A stretch of 64,000 bases of DNA, taken from assembly GCA_016648135.1 (NCBI GenBank), contig JADDOH010011143.1:60310-124309 (forward strand), in the 5' to 3' direction. The notes below the pieces were generated by a model that made no database searches, was not told the DNA's origin, and saw nothing but the letters and a program-made list of their open reading frames with translations. The stretch's first letter is position 1, and every line of letters begins with the position of its first letter. Below, in pieces: positions 21,651 to 32,420 of this stretch. The DNA comes from Agrypnia vestita. Its lineage: Eukaryota > Arthropoda > Insecta > Trichoptera > Phryganeidae. The translations under genes were made by a program, and so were the position numbers.

Positions 21651-21862
21651 TTTCAGTAAATAAGTGGTTTTAACAAAGTTAATTTATATCAATGATGTTT
21701 TTGTATGTTAAAAGTGCATAAAATATGTAATTCAATTATATTGTATTTCAAAAGTGTATTTATTAAGCCTAATAAACCCTACATAAATATATTTATTCAT
21801 AATCTCATAAAAGAATCATAAAAATAGCCTTTTTTAGAGCTCCCTAAGTAGAATCCTGCATT

Positions 21863-23540
21863 CATTAGATCGAGGTCTGTGGTGAAGGAGTCTGGTTCAG
21901 CCGTTATACCGAACAGTGGAATCTTAACAATAACTATATTCTCTAAATAAGCAAAATTAATATTTAGATAATTATAAAATTTAAAAAATATAATTTATAA
22001 AAATAAAGAAACCTTTTAGAACAAATTATCTTAGATTACCAATGAATACAAAACGTCTCCGAAATAGTAGTTAGAAATAAATTTACATTACAATTTATGA
22101 GAACATTTTTTTATATTCCTTCTTATCCTTCTTCTAATTATTGTTAATTTTGTCTGCCTAATTTTATCTTAAGCCGGGTTTCTTAATTCGAACTCGAGTA
22201 TCGAAACCTCAAATGGTTATAAATTCGATACGGGCAAGTACGAAACACCTGCTCTTGGTATTAGTGTATTCAAATTAATCAGGTAGCGTTCGTGATGCTC
22301 CGTGTCATTATATTCTTTATAGCTACTAAAATATATTTACATAAAATACGCACGTACACCAATCAGGGAACGTTTTATAAAATGAATTGATGATATATAA
22401 TATTATGGTTATGATACCACGTAGGCTAGCAACGTGTGTGCGACTTCACGATTATCAATCATTTGATAAAAGTCCATGTTCATAGATAAACCGCGTACTA
22501 AATAAATATATTCTCTGTCACGTTGACTAATAAATGTACAGTTAAAAAGAATGAGATGAAAGAAAATAACATACGCATAACATTCGAAGAAATAGGTATT
22601 TGGTATGTTAATAGGACGGAGCTTGAAAAAGTCTTATGATTATGTCTACTTAAGACTATAAATTTGACTATTGAATGTGATTAACGAGTAATCTTCCACT
22701 GTATCTAAATTAAAAAGTTCGATCAAGTTGCGCGCAAATCCAGTATCAAATATTTGGGAATTATCATTAAGCCAATAAGGTAACTGTTCTGCATTCTTTA
22801 AACTTTAAGAGACATTTTGACACATCTTTAAATTTGTGATGTTTATGTAATGGTATCAATAATTGTAACCAATTCATTTTGTTTGCTTGTTCTCCACTTG
22901 CACGCGATAATTCGTACATGATCGCATATTTAATATATGCATATAGAGCAGGCCGAAGATACTTGGATCTATTAAGATATTGGGTTGGATATCCCAATAG
23001 CTAATAAATAAACGAAACATTTGAAATCGATTAACGTTTTTATTTATTACCAAATAAACTTATTTGATTAGAGCACTATTCTTCAATTCACAATAATTTA
23101 TTGTCTTTGGTAATTCGCCACTTGTTTCTATGGAATCGTTTCTGTGTAATCGCTGAAACGTCACAAAAACTGTTCCTTATATACATTTTCGCGAATCTAG
23201 TAATTATTTTAGATCTTTCGAATTATTTTATGAGAATTTCTAATTAACTGTAAAACGAGTACTGTAAAATTCTCGATTACATATAATTCTTTCCGTTTCT
23301 GCAGTTTCGTGACTGTATTATTATTTATGTATTTTATATATATACCTATACCTATTACTTTGTTAGTGTCTAATAAAAAATAATTTAAAATAATCTTGTG
23401 ACTTGTTTAATACTACAAATATGCTTGTACATTTTTTAATTTTGTTTTTTTTTTCGATTTTTGCAGGTAAGTCATCTTCCGTACGGCGTACAATGATTAT
23501 ACTACAAATACGTGAGTTGTTTTTTTATATTTTGTTCCGT
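21863..23540. other. AT-rich DNA, nothing recognised
   Basis: Read on both strands. Frames at 22767-22997 are chance-like. No structured repeat recognised. Confidence 0.4.
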
Positions 23541-23560
23541 TTTGTATAAATGAATTATGT

Positions 23561-23731
23561 CAAGCACCAAAGTCCCTGCTGAACTCAAGGCCGATAGGGC
23601 GAAGGAGCTTAGGAAGGCCAAAATTAAGATGGAGCGACAACGTCCTCAAAGACATTCCTCTCTTGGAGCTTCTGAACTGGAGAGAGCTGGCACTAAACCG
23701 AGATGTGTGGAGGAAGACTCTTGAGGAGTAA
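23561..23731 (+). pseudogene. LINE C-terminal fragment
   Basis: Unbroken frame QAPKSLLNSRPIGRRSLGR ... LRWSDNVLKDI ... LNWRELALNRDVWRKTLEE followed by stop. It is the same sequence as 61081-61250 with few differences, so both are recent copies of one LINE lineage. 5' truncated. Confidence 0.75.
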
Positions 23732-23899
23732 TAAAAATAATAAAAATGACTATCCCGGCTTAACCAGGTTGAGTTTGCTAGATCTGGTCTGCCATGTAAG
23801 TACAAATTATTCGTGCAACAGTAGAAGAGAAGATGAGAACATTAATTTAGATGAGAGTTTGTTAATTAGTGAGTGAAAGTGATGCTGCCTGTAGCGTAA

Positions 23900-23962
23900 T
23901 ATATAGAATGAATAAGAATCGCTGAGATGGTTAGGTCATTTGGAACGCATACTTACAATTAA
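23900..23962 (+). pseudogene. Short LINE fragment
   Basis: Reads SLRWLGHLERI, the block that precedes the SEHQAPKS block in the 61 kb copy. It ends only a few bases from the donor site of the candidate exon at 23970. Confidence 0.45.
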
Positions 23963-23969
23963 TACTTAC

Positions 23970-24074
23970 AAGTGCTTGTTGATGAGTGCAGGCCACACGC
24001 ACACCGCGCTCGGTGTCCAATAACTCCGTTTCACACTCTAACATACGTCTTAATAAATCATATCTTCGCGTCAT
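23970..24074 (-). CDS. Candidate first coding exon of an unrecognised gene
   Basis: ATG at 24074 opens 35 codons (MTRRYDLLRRMLECETELL ... RVACTHQQAL) that run without a break into a consensus donor GTAAGT at 23969-23964, phase 0. The peptide is Leu-, Arg- and Glu-rich, with a likely helical LLRRMLECETELLDTER stretch, and GC is well above the flanks. The region just upstream (24075-24260) is GC-rich and would be 5' UTR; the frame before the ATG closes with a TGA overlapping it. No family is recognised and the next exon was not found. A chance exon-like pattern cannot be excluded. Confidence 0.35.
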
Positions 24075-24260
24075 GAATCCTCTTGGCTGGCGTCAGTCTG
24101 CTGAATTTTAATGCGACATTTTTGTTCTTGTTTGTTCACATTTCGTTTTGCATTTCGCCCATGCCGCCGTCTGCAGCGGCGGGTCGTCGGCCGGGCAGGA
24201 TATCCTCCATTGGCTCCGCAGCCCGCCGCCAGCCACATGTGTAGCCGTCGGTAATGTGTG
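24075..24260 (-). other. GC-rich leader, possible 5' UTR or promoter
   Basis: Dense in CG and CCG/CGG words (peak 24160-24235), unlike the AT-rich surroundings. Lies immediately upstream of the candidate exon on the minus strand. No TATA box is apparent. Confidence 0.3.
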
Positions 24261-24420
24261 GTTTTTTCGTCGAATTCTAAATTCAAATGTATGTTATCCC
24301 GCGTGCAAGGATTATGCGTGCGCGATTATGATAAATGATTTTGTTGTTTACTAATATTTTCTTTGTGTATGTTCTGAGAACACAATTTCTGGATTTTGTT
24401 CACAGAAGGATAGTTATTCT
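24261..24420. other. Short spacer
   Basis: Nothing recognised. Confidence 0.4.
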
Positions 24421-24810
24421 TCTTCAGCCTTCATCTCTCCACTGTTGGATATAGGCCTCTTCCATACCCTTCCATCCTTCTTTGTCATTTGCTAATTGTA
24501 GCCATTTCTTTCCCCCCACAGCGGCTACATTGTCGGCCCATCTCTTTTGAGGTCTTTCGCTGCCTTTTTTATTCTCCCAAGGTCTCCACTTCAGAACTCT
24601 GGGAGGCCATCTTGTAGCATCCTGCCATTTTAACTTCGCTACACGATGCATGATATCCACTACTCTAGTTCTATGCCTAATTTCACAATTTCTAATTCTA
24701 ACTCTTAGGCTTACTCTAAGCATGGATCTCTCCATGGATAGTTGCATGCATTTGAGCTTTTCTGCACTTTTCTTTGTAAGAGCCATTGTCTCCACTCTAT
24801 ACATCATCAC
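24421..24810 (-). pseudogene. RTE-type LINE, C-terminal fragment
   Basis: A 128-codon frame reads YRVETMALTKKSAEKL, MERSMLRVSLRVRIRN, RVAKLKWQDATRW, RPQKRWADNVAAVGGKKWL and EEAYIQQW before the stop. This is the standard tail after the RT domain in insect RTE-like LINE proteins. 5' truncated at ~24810. Related, more decayed tails lie at 39.2, 49.8, 59.6 and 60.8 kb. Confidence 0.8.
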
Positions 24811-24889
24811 ATGCAGTATGAAGGATTGAAAGAATTATCTTTTTAAGCTAATTGGGATCTTTTTATTTTCGAATTAATTATTAATTATA

Positions 24890-24985
24890 TTTACTATTAA
24901 TTAAGATAAATTATAGAAATCTTACAGACACGAACTATGTATATGAAGAAGGCCTATGGAAGCCTTTTTACGTACGTATGTATTT
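24890..24985 (+). repeat. Family B fragment
   Basis: Has taattaagataaattatag and cttacagacacgaac, then is cut off by the LTR that starts near 24988. Confidence 0.5.
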
Positions 24986-24987
24986 AA

Positions 24988-25754
24988 GTCACGGGTCGTG
25001 ACTTTCAGAGATAAATGAAAACACTGGAAATTAAGTAACAATTTTTTAAGTAATTGCGATGTCTGTCGAATAGAGAGAAAGAGAGCGAACGAGTGTAGAC
25101 GCGAAAGAGTGGATGCACGGTCGATCGCCATCGCATGCAGCGCCAGACTTAGTATTACATGGTATAAAGCCGGTCAATAAATGCTGTACTTTATTACATG
25201 GAGCAATATTGAAGACTCCAACCCATTGTAACAGAGAGACGAAGGACGTAATGAGTAATTAATTATTAAATGGACAAAGTTCCTTATCACGAATTAAATT
25301 AATACACTATTCATTAAATCACACTATTTCGCAATTTATCACTGATCTATTATCATTTATTATCGCTGGGTAACTCGTTCGAGAAATTTCTGTTCAAATA
25401 TTGCACGTAAATATGTATTTCGCTTCATTGATCTGCGCGTCAATGGTAGCATCGATCGCCACGGCTCGTCGCTAATCTCGCACTGGTACAAACGTCAAAA
25501 TAAATCTTCCGCGTGCAGCGCGGTGCTGCTTTATATATCCGGTACGCTGTTCTTTCGAATAACCTAGATTATTCTAGTATTTAGGAGAATGTTCTTGCTT
25601 CTAGGCTGTTTCAGGCGTTTCTCGAATGTTGTAGATAACCCTAGATTGCTGTGGATCATTGCTGATCCTTCCATAGTGTTGTGACTTATTTATTACAAGG
25701 GATTTGTAATAAATAATGGACAGTGCGTAAGTTTCTGCCTATCATATTGCTACA
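24988..25754 (-). mobile_element. Solo LTR, family D, about 770 bp
   Basis: In minus orientation it starts TGTAGCAATATG (25754), contains the block agaaacttacgcactgtcc, and ends CACGACCCGTGAC near 24988. These ends match 31215-31820 and 58156-58736. No gag-pol is next to it. The terminal CA is mutated on this copy. Confidence 0.6.
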
Positions 25755-26470
25755 GTGTATTCAAAAATTTTGTTATTTACTTATTTTTCTGATGATTTTA
25801 GGCACCGTTAAATATTTTATTTATTTTCTAAGTATTATAAATTAATTTTATTATCTTGTTCATCATCACCTCATTCCCTTATTCTAGGAGGAACGTAAAA
25901 AGACTCGACAGGGCGCTTCTATCTTCCCTTGCTTTAAACACCACTAGCATCCCCAATTATTCGGTCTATATCATCGTTTATGTTTTAGAGGTTTCTGATG
26001 AATTGAATTCATTAATTTCAAAACTATCAAACTCAAAACGACAAAATAGGTGGCATTACAATTTTATACAATAACTGTGAATAACTTAATGTTTGGTTAC
26101 GTTTTAGAGCGTTCGGATTGATTGAATGTATTAATTCTAAATCTACCAAACTTAAAATTTCTAAATTGGCATCATTACAATAACTGTCAAGATACAGAAA
26201 TAGCGATGTTGCTTATTTCTGAATACGGCCTTACACCATGTCTTGTTACATTATTATATATATTACAAAAGATATAATCATACAAGAAAGTTGTTTAATC
26301 TGTGGCATAATATTGTCGAATCTAAAAAAAAACGATTTTTTAATGTTTTAAACCATTCGATTTACTTTATATTTTCGAATAATTTAAAAAAATGTATTTA
26401 CTTTTCCTTTAGTACCTACAAGCTTTGTTTGACAGGATTATTTTTTAATTTGTCCGAAAATATTGAGTAA
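25755..26470. other. AT-rich DNA with a short direct duplication
   Basis: 25985-26090 and 26098-26195 share tgttttagagg/gttttagagcg, gattgaat..attaatt and aaactatcaaactcaaaa-like words, a diverged ~115 bp tandem duplication. No gene. Confidence 0.35.
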
Positions 26471-26474
26471 AACG

Positions 26475-26630
26475 AAGTATTATTTGTATGTATCTACTTA
26501 TATTTTTTATTAATTACATCTACATGTTTCGAAAAACCTGTCCATCGTCAGGGTGTTTTACAAATTACTAATTAATTACACAATTACAATTTACTAAGTT
26601 ATATAACTAGATACATACAAATAATACAAT
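26475..26630 (-). mobile_element. PLE relic with inverted ends
   Basis: attatttgtatgtatct at 26479-26495 is inverted at 26611-26627. Between them, on the minus strand, is a hammerhead-like motif. No endonuclease peptide is readable. Confidence 0.5.
26521..26551 (-). ncRNA. Hammerhead-ribozyme-like motif, decayed stem II
   Basis: Minus strand: CTGACGA (26551-26545), a 14-base interval with only a weak 3-4 bp stem (GGA/TTC), GAAA then CATG and TA before G. The end of the motif (GAAACATGTAG) fits a UA cleavage dinucleotide, but stem II is poor. Confidence 0.4.
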
Positions 26631-27545
26631 CAATATTTAAAAATATCAATCTACAATGTTGCTGAATCAATTGAAAAAAAAAGCAGATTCGCAGTATTCG
26701 TTGGGACCGTCGAAATAATCTTTTTGAATGTTGATTTGCAGTTTGAAAATATTGCATTATGATTTGTAATGATTGTTATAGGATTTTTTATAGAATTTTG
26801 TTCCCTATACTACTTATTTATATTTAAAATATATATACACATATTTGTGTGCATTAAAAGTAGGGGAGAAAATTATGTGCTGTTCATACCGTCAAAACGA
26901 GTGCCCTCGACAGACTGGCGCAGTTGATGACTTTCCGTATTGCCAACAATGCCGTCTGGTTCTGTCGGGTCGGTGTTGGGTTTATGGCGATTTGTCCGTA
27001 ATGAATATATCCTCGAGGGGTGAGGATGAAAATAGATGCTGCGCGGACCGCGGCTGCACGTGTGCATTCCTAATGCAATTACTGCACCCTCCCCGCTACC
27101 AAAATATACATCAGGGTAACCTAAACAAGCGCGCATTTCTAAACAATTTACTCACCAACATTATAAATGTTTTTCCAACAGGGCGGTACGCAATATTGTT
27201 TGTTTAATGTCACGTTTGAATAAATAGTTGGCGTGTTATCAATATATATATATATATACATTTTAAATATAATAAAAAAGTTTGTTAATATATATTTACT
27301 AGTGTTAAAACACGTATCGAGACAATGAAGCCTTAGTTTGTTTTTGACATTGTAAAATGATCGTAAAAAGATAAAAAACATTTACACACAGAAATATTAC
27401 TATTCCTGTTTTAAATTTGATGACAAATTTTCTAAGTGAAAATAAAAAATATACTTCCAGAACAAAAGCTCACACATCCATCGTTCAGAAGAAATTTATA
27501 CTTTTTGTATTGAAATGTAATTAAATAGCATAGATTGTTTCACAT
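26631..27545. other. AT-rich DNA with a unique GC-richer patch
   Basis: 26880-27140 is GC-richer and unique; its plus frame (120 codons, Cys-rich) and minus frame (87 codons) overlap and neither resembles a family or shows splice sites. An (AT)n run lies at 27241-27258. No gene claimed. Confidence 0.3.
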
Positions 27546-27547
27546 TT

Positions 27548-27743
27548 CAGATATGCCAGTTGGAAGAGCTACCGCTATGCTGAATAATATCACTTTGGGT
27601 ATTGATATATTCCATGTGTCTGAAGGTGTTTTATGTTATTTTTAATTAATTTAAAATTGCTATTTTGATATATATACTTTCATAATATGTATGCCTTGAA
27701 CACTGTTTGTAATGAACATATTATTAAATAAATTGAATTAAAT
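27548..27743 (+). repeat. LINE 3' tail with short peptide remnant, copy 1
   Basis: Reads DMPVGRATAMLNNITLG and IDIFHVSEGV before a stop, then an AT-rich tail ending aaattgaatt. The same peptide and tail occur at 42075-42320, so it is a repeat, with the last codons of an unidentified retroelement protein. Confidence 0.55.
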
Positions 27744-27994
27744 GCGACTGGGCTTTGCGTATTTTAGACCAAATATTTAATTTTTTTGTGTGAACATAGA
27801 TCTTCGTAATATTGATTTTAAAAAATAATGTATATCGTAAAACCCCTTGACATATTATTAAATAAATTGAATTGAATTGAATCAAATGCGACTGGGCTTT
27901 GCGTGTTTTAGAGCAAATATATATTTTTTTTGTGTGAACATAGATCTTCGTAATATTGATTTAAAAAAATAATGTATATCGTAAAACCCCTTGA
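27717..27994 (+). repeat. Tandem duplication of a ~134-144 bp unit
   Basis: Unit 1 27717-27850 and unit 2 27851-27994 are nearly identical (catattattaaataaattg ... gcgactgggctttgcgt ... gtaaaaccccttga). Unit 2 has an extra (GAATT) step. The duplication includes the end of the LINE tail. Confidence 0.85.
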
Positions 27995-28211
27995 TAAATT
28001 TAACGTCAGAATTGATGCGTTAGTGTACGTCTGTACCGATGAAGATGCAATAAAAAATGAATACATGCGAAGTCGGTTAAATAAATCAAGTGACTTATGA
28101 AAAATTAGCTATTTTTTTATAATTTTTTTTAAATTTTAATCGTTTAAAAATTTAATTTATAGTAAAAAATGTTGATTCAATAAAAATTTATACTATTATT
28201 TGAAATTGCAG

Positions 28212-28626
28212 CTTACCCGCGCGATTCGCACGCGTAGATTTTTAGTAACTTTTAGTCAGATTTTATCAGTTTGCATATTAACCTCAACATAATATTGACG
28301 TATGTCGTCGCAGAGAACTTTTTATAAAGAAATTTTTGAGTTCTACAATTTCTCCATCAAAAGTATTTTAAAATCTCTTACCGTTAAGGCAGCGTTCGTA
28401 AAAAACGCATCGCTCGCCCATTTTTTCGTCGACTTTGGTTGTAAAATAGGTCACCACGAAAAGCCCTTTATTTCAACAGGATAATATATAGCTTATGTCC
28501 ACCCTGAAAGTCCATTCTAAATATTGGTGAAAGAATTTTTGAAATCGGATGAGTAGTTTCGGAGATTACCTCCTACATCCAAACTTACAGACTTACAAAC
28601 TTTACCTCTTTATATATTAGTGTAGA
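28212..28626 (-). mobile_element. Helitron-like element, copy 2
   Basis: In minus orientation starts TCTACACTAATATATAAAG (28626) and ends near 28212 with a GTGCG-AAT-CGCGC hairpin. The interior matches 3151-3552 (gaacgctgccttaacgg, aatggactttcagggtgg). The terminal CTAG is altered to CTGC. Confidence 0.55.
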
Positions 28627-29490
28627 TAATAATAACTTTAATAGATAAACATACAAATATGCTTTGTTTTTTCATATCAATGAATATACATATATATTTA
28701 TAGATTTTTTGTCCTACTTTGTTTAAAAGAAACTTTAGAGATTGCTTTACAAATAAATAATGTAATGTTGGAGAAAATTTATATCCTAGCTTAAAAACCA
28801 AACTAATTAAATTTTTTATTATGCAGATAATAATGCATACTTTAGCTGTATAAAAAGGAAAACAATCGCTTGCGGTTCTCGGCGCGGAAACATTACTAAT
28901 CGATTACGGAAATGACGTCAGTATAATTAAGTAATCCGACATGCGGTCGTGACAATTCTCAATAATATGTGTACATATTAAGATTACACACACATACCTA
29001 CACCATCAATGCATTTGTAAATTTGTATTTAAATTTGGTATTTACTACGTCACTAGCTATGATATATCAAAGGAGACCCGCCTCTGGCATTCGGGCTCCC
29101 TTCTGTGTTCAGTTTATGTAAATATGAATGTCACGATGCAAATATGTGAGTTATTCTGTTGATTATATATAGAAATAAAAGCTACTTAAACACTGAATTT
29201 ATTCAAGTGAGCAGCGGCGTTCATTCAGTCCTTATGATTAAGGACAGCTCATTTCAATGTACTGACTGCACACCGCTGTCAAAAAACAGCATGTGAATAA
29301 TATTACCAAAAAGGTAACGATTAATTTTTATCCTAGCATTTTTCTTATATACAAATAATAAATTATAGTTTAAAACGACAGGAAAAATCATCTAGTTATA
29401 TATGTATGCTCTGTGTGGTAGAATATTAATTGTTGGTTTTTGATATAGGAATATTGGAAATATAAATATTAGTAATGACATAAAACATAT
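28627..29490. other. AT-rich DNA, nothing recognised
   Basis: 29195-29285 is GC-richer and unique. No gene. Confidence 0.35.
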
Positions 29491-29493
29491 ATT

Positions 29494-30025
29494 AACTAGC
29501 TATAACCCGTCGAACTTCACTTTGCATTTCGGCTGCGAGTTAAGATTATTATTAAGATAAGTTAAGTTTGAGAACAGCTCGATCTAGCGTAGCGAAGCGA
29601 CTTGGTAGCGTTAGCGACGGACATTGCAACAAAGAGATTTATGCTTTTTATACCTTTATCTTTATTTTTTACCTCATCATAATTCGCGCCATCTCGTAGC
29701 GTTGCTGATGGATACTGGTCCATTGAAAATTACGCATTTTTTGTTTTGTTTTTATATATTATAATTATTTGTGCCACCTGGTAGCATTAGTGGCGGACAT
29801 TGTTTCACAGATAATGATACTTTATTTTGCTTTTTATACTCATTATTATTTTATACTTCATCATTGCTTGCGCCACATTATTACAGTAGCCGGCAAACAT
29901 CTTGAAATTTTACGGCGTAGTGGGGGGAAGTTTGCGCATGTACCATTTCACCAAAGAGACCCAAATTTTGCCTTCTGCGCATTCCCCCATTACGCCAAAG
30001 AATTTCAAGAAGTTTGCCGGCAACT
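29494..30025. repeat. Composite repeat: degenerate tandem units plus a foldback
   Basis: Blocks of the form (c/t)GCCA(c/t)CT(c/g)GTAGC(g/a)TT...GGACAT recur at about 29595, 29685, 29770 and 29870. Then 29889-29931 (gccggcaaacatcttgaaatt ... gtgggggg) is inverted at 29980-30022. A CTAG sits at 29497 next to ctataacccg, which resembles a Helitron-like 3' end on the minus strand. Confidence 0.5.
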
Positions 30026-30558
30026 GTACACAGAGATTTATGTATTTTGATTCTAGTGAACAAATCATTGCGAGTTTGATACACGAGAGAAAAGTCCAGA
30101 ATTAATCTACTTACATTTCGAAGAACTTTTGATCGTGTTTCCAGCGATGGGTCATGGAATAAAAAATCTCGTTGAAACAATAAAAAATATTTAATTGAAT
30201 TTTTTTATCGCGATTACGTTGGCAGCCCTGCGGGGTCTCCCTGTTGGGTCCGGGGATGCCCAAAGGGGGAACGCTACACTGTTCCCAACAGTTCTTCAAA
30301 TAAATAAATTGTGCCGCCACACACGCGCACCCTCACGCACACGGCCGCGCGCAATAATGTATCGCGCGGCGGCTGCTGGCGGTGGCAACAAGAGTCGTGC
30401 CAGATGCGCGGGCCGATCATGTGCTACCACGTCTTCACAACACAATCTCACGAGATTCCAGAAACAGGATCTGAATGATTTTATGATAAAGAAGGCCATC
30501 TCCAAAACAAAATCTACAAATCCCAAGGTTACATACCACGTATGGTCAAAGGAGCTAT
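30026..30558. other. GC-rich unique patch
   Basis: 30210-30420 is GC-rich. Overlapping frames on both strands (121 and 76 codons) have no family resemblance. May be upstream LINE sequence of the copy that ends at 30914 or conserved host DNA. Confidence 0.3.
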
Positions 30559-30714
30559 AACTATTTTGGACCCAAATTACTTAATTGCATGCTTGACGAA
30601 TTAAAACAATCCGGGCTAACCACAATTTACATCTCTAACATAAAATACAAAATAAAACAGTGGATCCGAAACAAGGGTAGAGATAAAATTGGCACATTTA
30701 CACAAACACACTAA
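30559..30714 (+). pseudogene. Jockey-type LINE protein, last ~51 codons
   Basis: Open frame NYFGPKLLNCMLDELKQSG, YISNIKYKIKQWIRNKG, then GTFTQTH and stop. The pattern (fG.k.yN.l...ik, fK...k.wl) is the C-terminal end seen in Jockey/CR1-like LINE proteins. It is followed by a 3' UTR with a hairpin and an AAAT-type tail. Confidence 0.55.
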
Positions 30715-30815
30715 CACAATATAACCTCATATATATGATATATTTTCTATTATGTTACTTTAAACACTTTATTATCTATTTACTATGTTTTGAACCTACA
30801 CAATATTGTAAACTA

Positions 30816-30853
30816 TGCCTGTCTCCACACAGATATTTCTAGTGAGACAGGCA
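30816..30853 (+). repeat. Conserved LINE 3' UTR hairpin, copy 1
   Basis: TGCCTGTCTC (30816-30825) pairs perfectly with GAGACAGGCA (30844-30853). The same hairpin stands at 44341-44374 with a different loop. The (AAAT)n tail follows at 30890-30909. Confidence 0.65.
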
Positions 30854-30911
30854 CAGTCCAAACAATATTTGACACTTAAAATTAAATAGAAATAAATAAA
30901 TAAATAAATTA
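30854..30911 (+). repeat. LINE tail with (AAAT)n end
   Basis: cacagtccaaacaa then aaataaataaataaataaat, matched at 44374-44434. Confidence 0.7.
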
Positions 30912-31099
30912 GCCGAGTAATGTCGAGATGTATGTATGTAAGATAGTGTACGGATGGCAAGCAAGATAAGAGAAGAGGGGACCCCCCACACACCCAGGGC
31001 CGTTCTATGAGCAATAGCTGACATATCGGTCCTACACTTTCGCCACCCATTTTCGGCATTTTTTAATGCTAAAGTGGCCGTACTCACCGCCCCGCCGAT

Positions 31100-31196
31100 A
31101 CTCATTGAGGGCGTGGAGAGTGAAGCCTAAGAAAAGTTGAAACCTTTTACGCGATGCAGGGAACCCGACCCAATAGGATAAGGGGTAGAAGAAGAA
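31100..31196 (+). repeat. LINE 3' end fragment
   Basis: gtggagagtgaagcctaag ... ccttttacgcgatgcaggg ... aataggataaggggtagaag matches the end of the LINE at 61565-61650. Ends in the agaagaag-type tail. Confidence 0.65.
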
Positions 31197-31214
31197 CAAG
31201 ATTTTACAAAGTAT

Positions 31215-31820
31215 TGTAACGAGGCTAAAAGGAGTCGCGCATTTCTGTCAAAGTGACATTTGTTGAAGTTGGACAATAATCTGGAATCACCTCCAGCTTT
31301 CGAGTGATGTCTGCAACTTTCCAGCAAAATCTTTAATGTACGAGTACGTGCTAGTAAAGTCTGGAAAACGCGAGGAAATTCTCAAAATTTCCATAACAGC
31401 GTTGGCCAGTAGAAATACGACACGCGAGAGTAGCCGGGGAGTTTATTTTCCGCACGCGTTGACAGGCGAAGGTAGCCGCGGGCAGCGGGACAGTCCGGCC
31501 AAGCGAGCGGTAGCGGCAAGAGGCGGCAAGAGGCAGTGATGTCATTTAGCGAAGATTCGACCGATAAACCGAAGCGAATATTAATAAGTGCGGGAATTGA
31601 TGAAATATTCTAGTGGACAGTGAATAAAGTGTTAAAGCGAATATAAAGTGTCTATTTACGAGTGATAAATTGCGAAATAGTTTAATTTAAGGAATAGCGT
31701 TACATTCAATAGCGATAAGTGACCTTGTACGTTAGTTTAATTAATTAATCGGTATTCAATAAATCCGTTGTTGCATTCCAGCGTTGTCTTTAATTCCTCC
31801 TGCAGCCACGACACGCGACA
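31215..31820 (+). mobile_element. Solo LTR, family D, with GTAT target duplication
   Basis: Starts TGTAACGAGG and ends CACGCGACA, flanked by GTAT on both sides (31211-31214 and 31821-31824). An AATAAA lies near its 3' end (31757). 606 bp without coding sequence, consistent with a solo LTR of a Ty3/gypsy-like element (4 bp duplication). The superfamily is inference, since no pol is present. Confidence 0.65.
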
Positions 31821-31824
31821 GTAT

Positions 31825-32188
31825 TATGGCATAATTAAAAAAAATATTTGTGCAATTTGTAACTTGAACCGCCTCGGAATTGAAGTCTGTAGTAAAGTTA
31901 GTGCGTATTTAAATGCAGTTCAGATTTCCAATCTCTCCATTGAGCATTGTTTGCGCAGGGCTGCTTGTGTGTTCTCAAGTAACTCGCAGGGGTTTAATTG
32001 TTTATTCGTGGTGAAACCAAATCGATTTCACTTTGATTATAAACCTGAACCATAAAAATTTATCGAATATCCCCGCCGTAGTAAAAATAATCATTTATTA
32101 TTTATTCAAATATGAAAATAGAACTAATAACATACAATACTTCGAATTTTCTGTTACGTGGTTCTTACAGTGGGGCAGAAATTTAATA
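31825..32188. other. Mixed-composition DNA, nothing recognised
   Basis: A 95-codon chance-like frame overlaps the LTR end. No further signal. Confidence 0.35.
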
Positions 32189-32420
32189 TGGTAACGAGAT
32201 GCTAAAAATAATTTACGCACTGTCCGAACCCCTGGTAATACGTCACTTGTCACAACACTATAGAAGAATCGAGAACGGCCTACAATAATCTAAGGTGATC
32301 TACAGTCTTCGGGAAACGTTTATAAACGTCTAGAAATACCTGGTACAACCGAGAAGCGATGAGGACCTTCTGCTAAACACTAGAGTAATCTAGAAAGTAT
32401 AAAAATATCAGCATTTAGGC
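32189..32420 (+). mobile_element. Partial LTR, family D 5' part
   Basis: Starts TGGTAACGAGATGC, then tttacgcactgtccgaac and cacttgtcacaacac, nearly the same as 63749-63884. A TATA-like gtataaaaat at 32397-32406 sits where an LTR promoter would be. The rest of the LTR is missing or too diverged. Confidence 0.55.

Larger units (their letters stand above)
21222..21690 (+). mobile_element. Penelope-like element, 5'-truncated, with 15 bp target duplication
   Basis: Flanked by identical 15 bp AATGATGTTTTTGTA at 21207-21221 and 21691-21705. Its left end (21226-21310) is an inverted copy of its own 3' end (accacttatttattgaaaa versus cagtaaataagtggtttta), as in PLE insertions with inverted pseudo-LTR pieces. 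Inside are the endonuclease tail (21314-21523) and a hammerhead-like motif (21612). The same left-end sequence returns at 63885-64000. Confidence 0.75.
20738..21862. mobile_element. Large foldback element interrupted by a PLE
   Basis: Left arm 20738-20908 (caggattctactttgggcg ... cgcctcgattagtaagtggg) is inverted on the right: inner part acccactaatcgaggcg at 21181-21197 and outer part 21706-21862, ending gtagaatcctgca. The right arm is split by the PLE at 21222-21690. Arms are roughly 85% alike with a ~30 bp indel by eye. No coding of its own. Confidence 0.75.

Noticed and set aside
26845..27207. Cys-rich 120-codon frame, at first sight a secreted peptide
   Set aside because: No signal peptide, cysteines not in a recognisable pattern, and the opposite strand is equally open.
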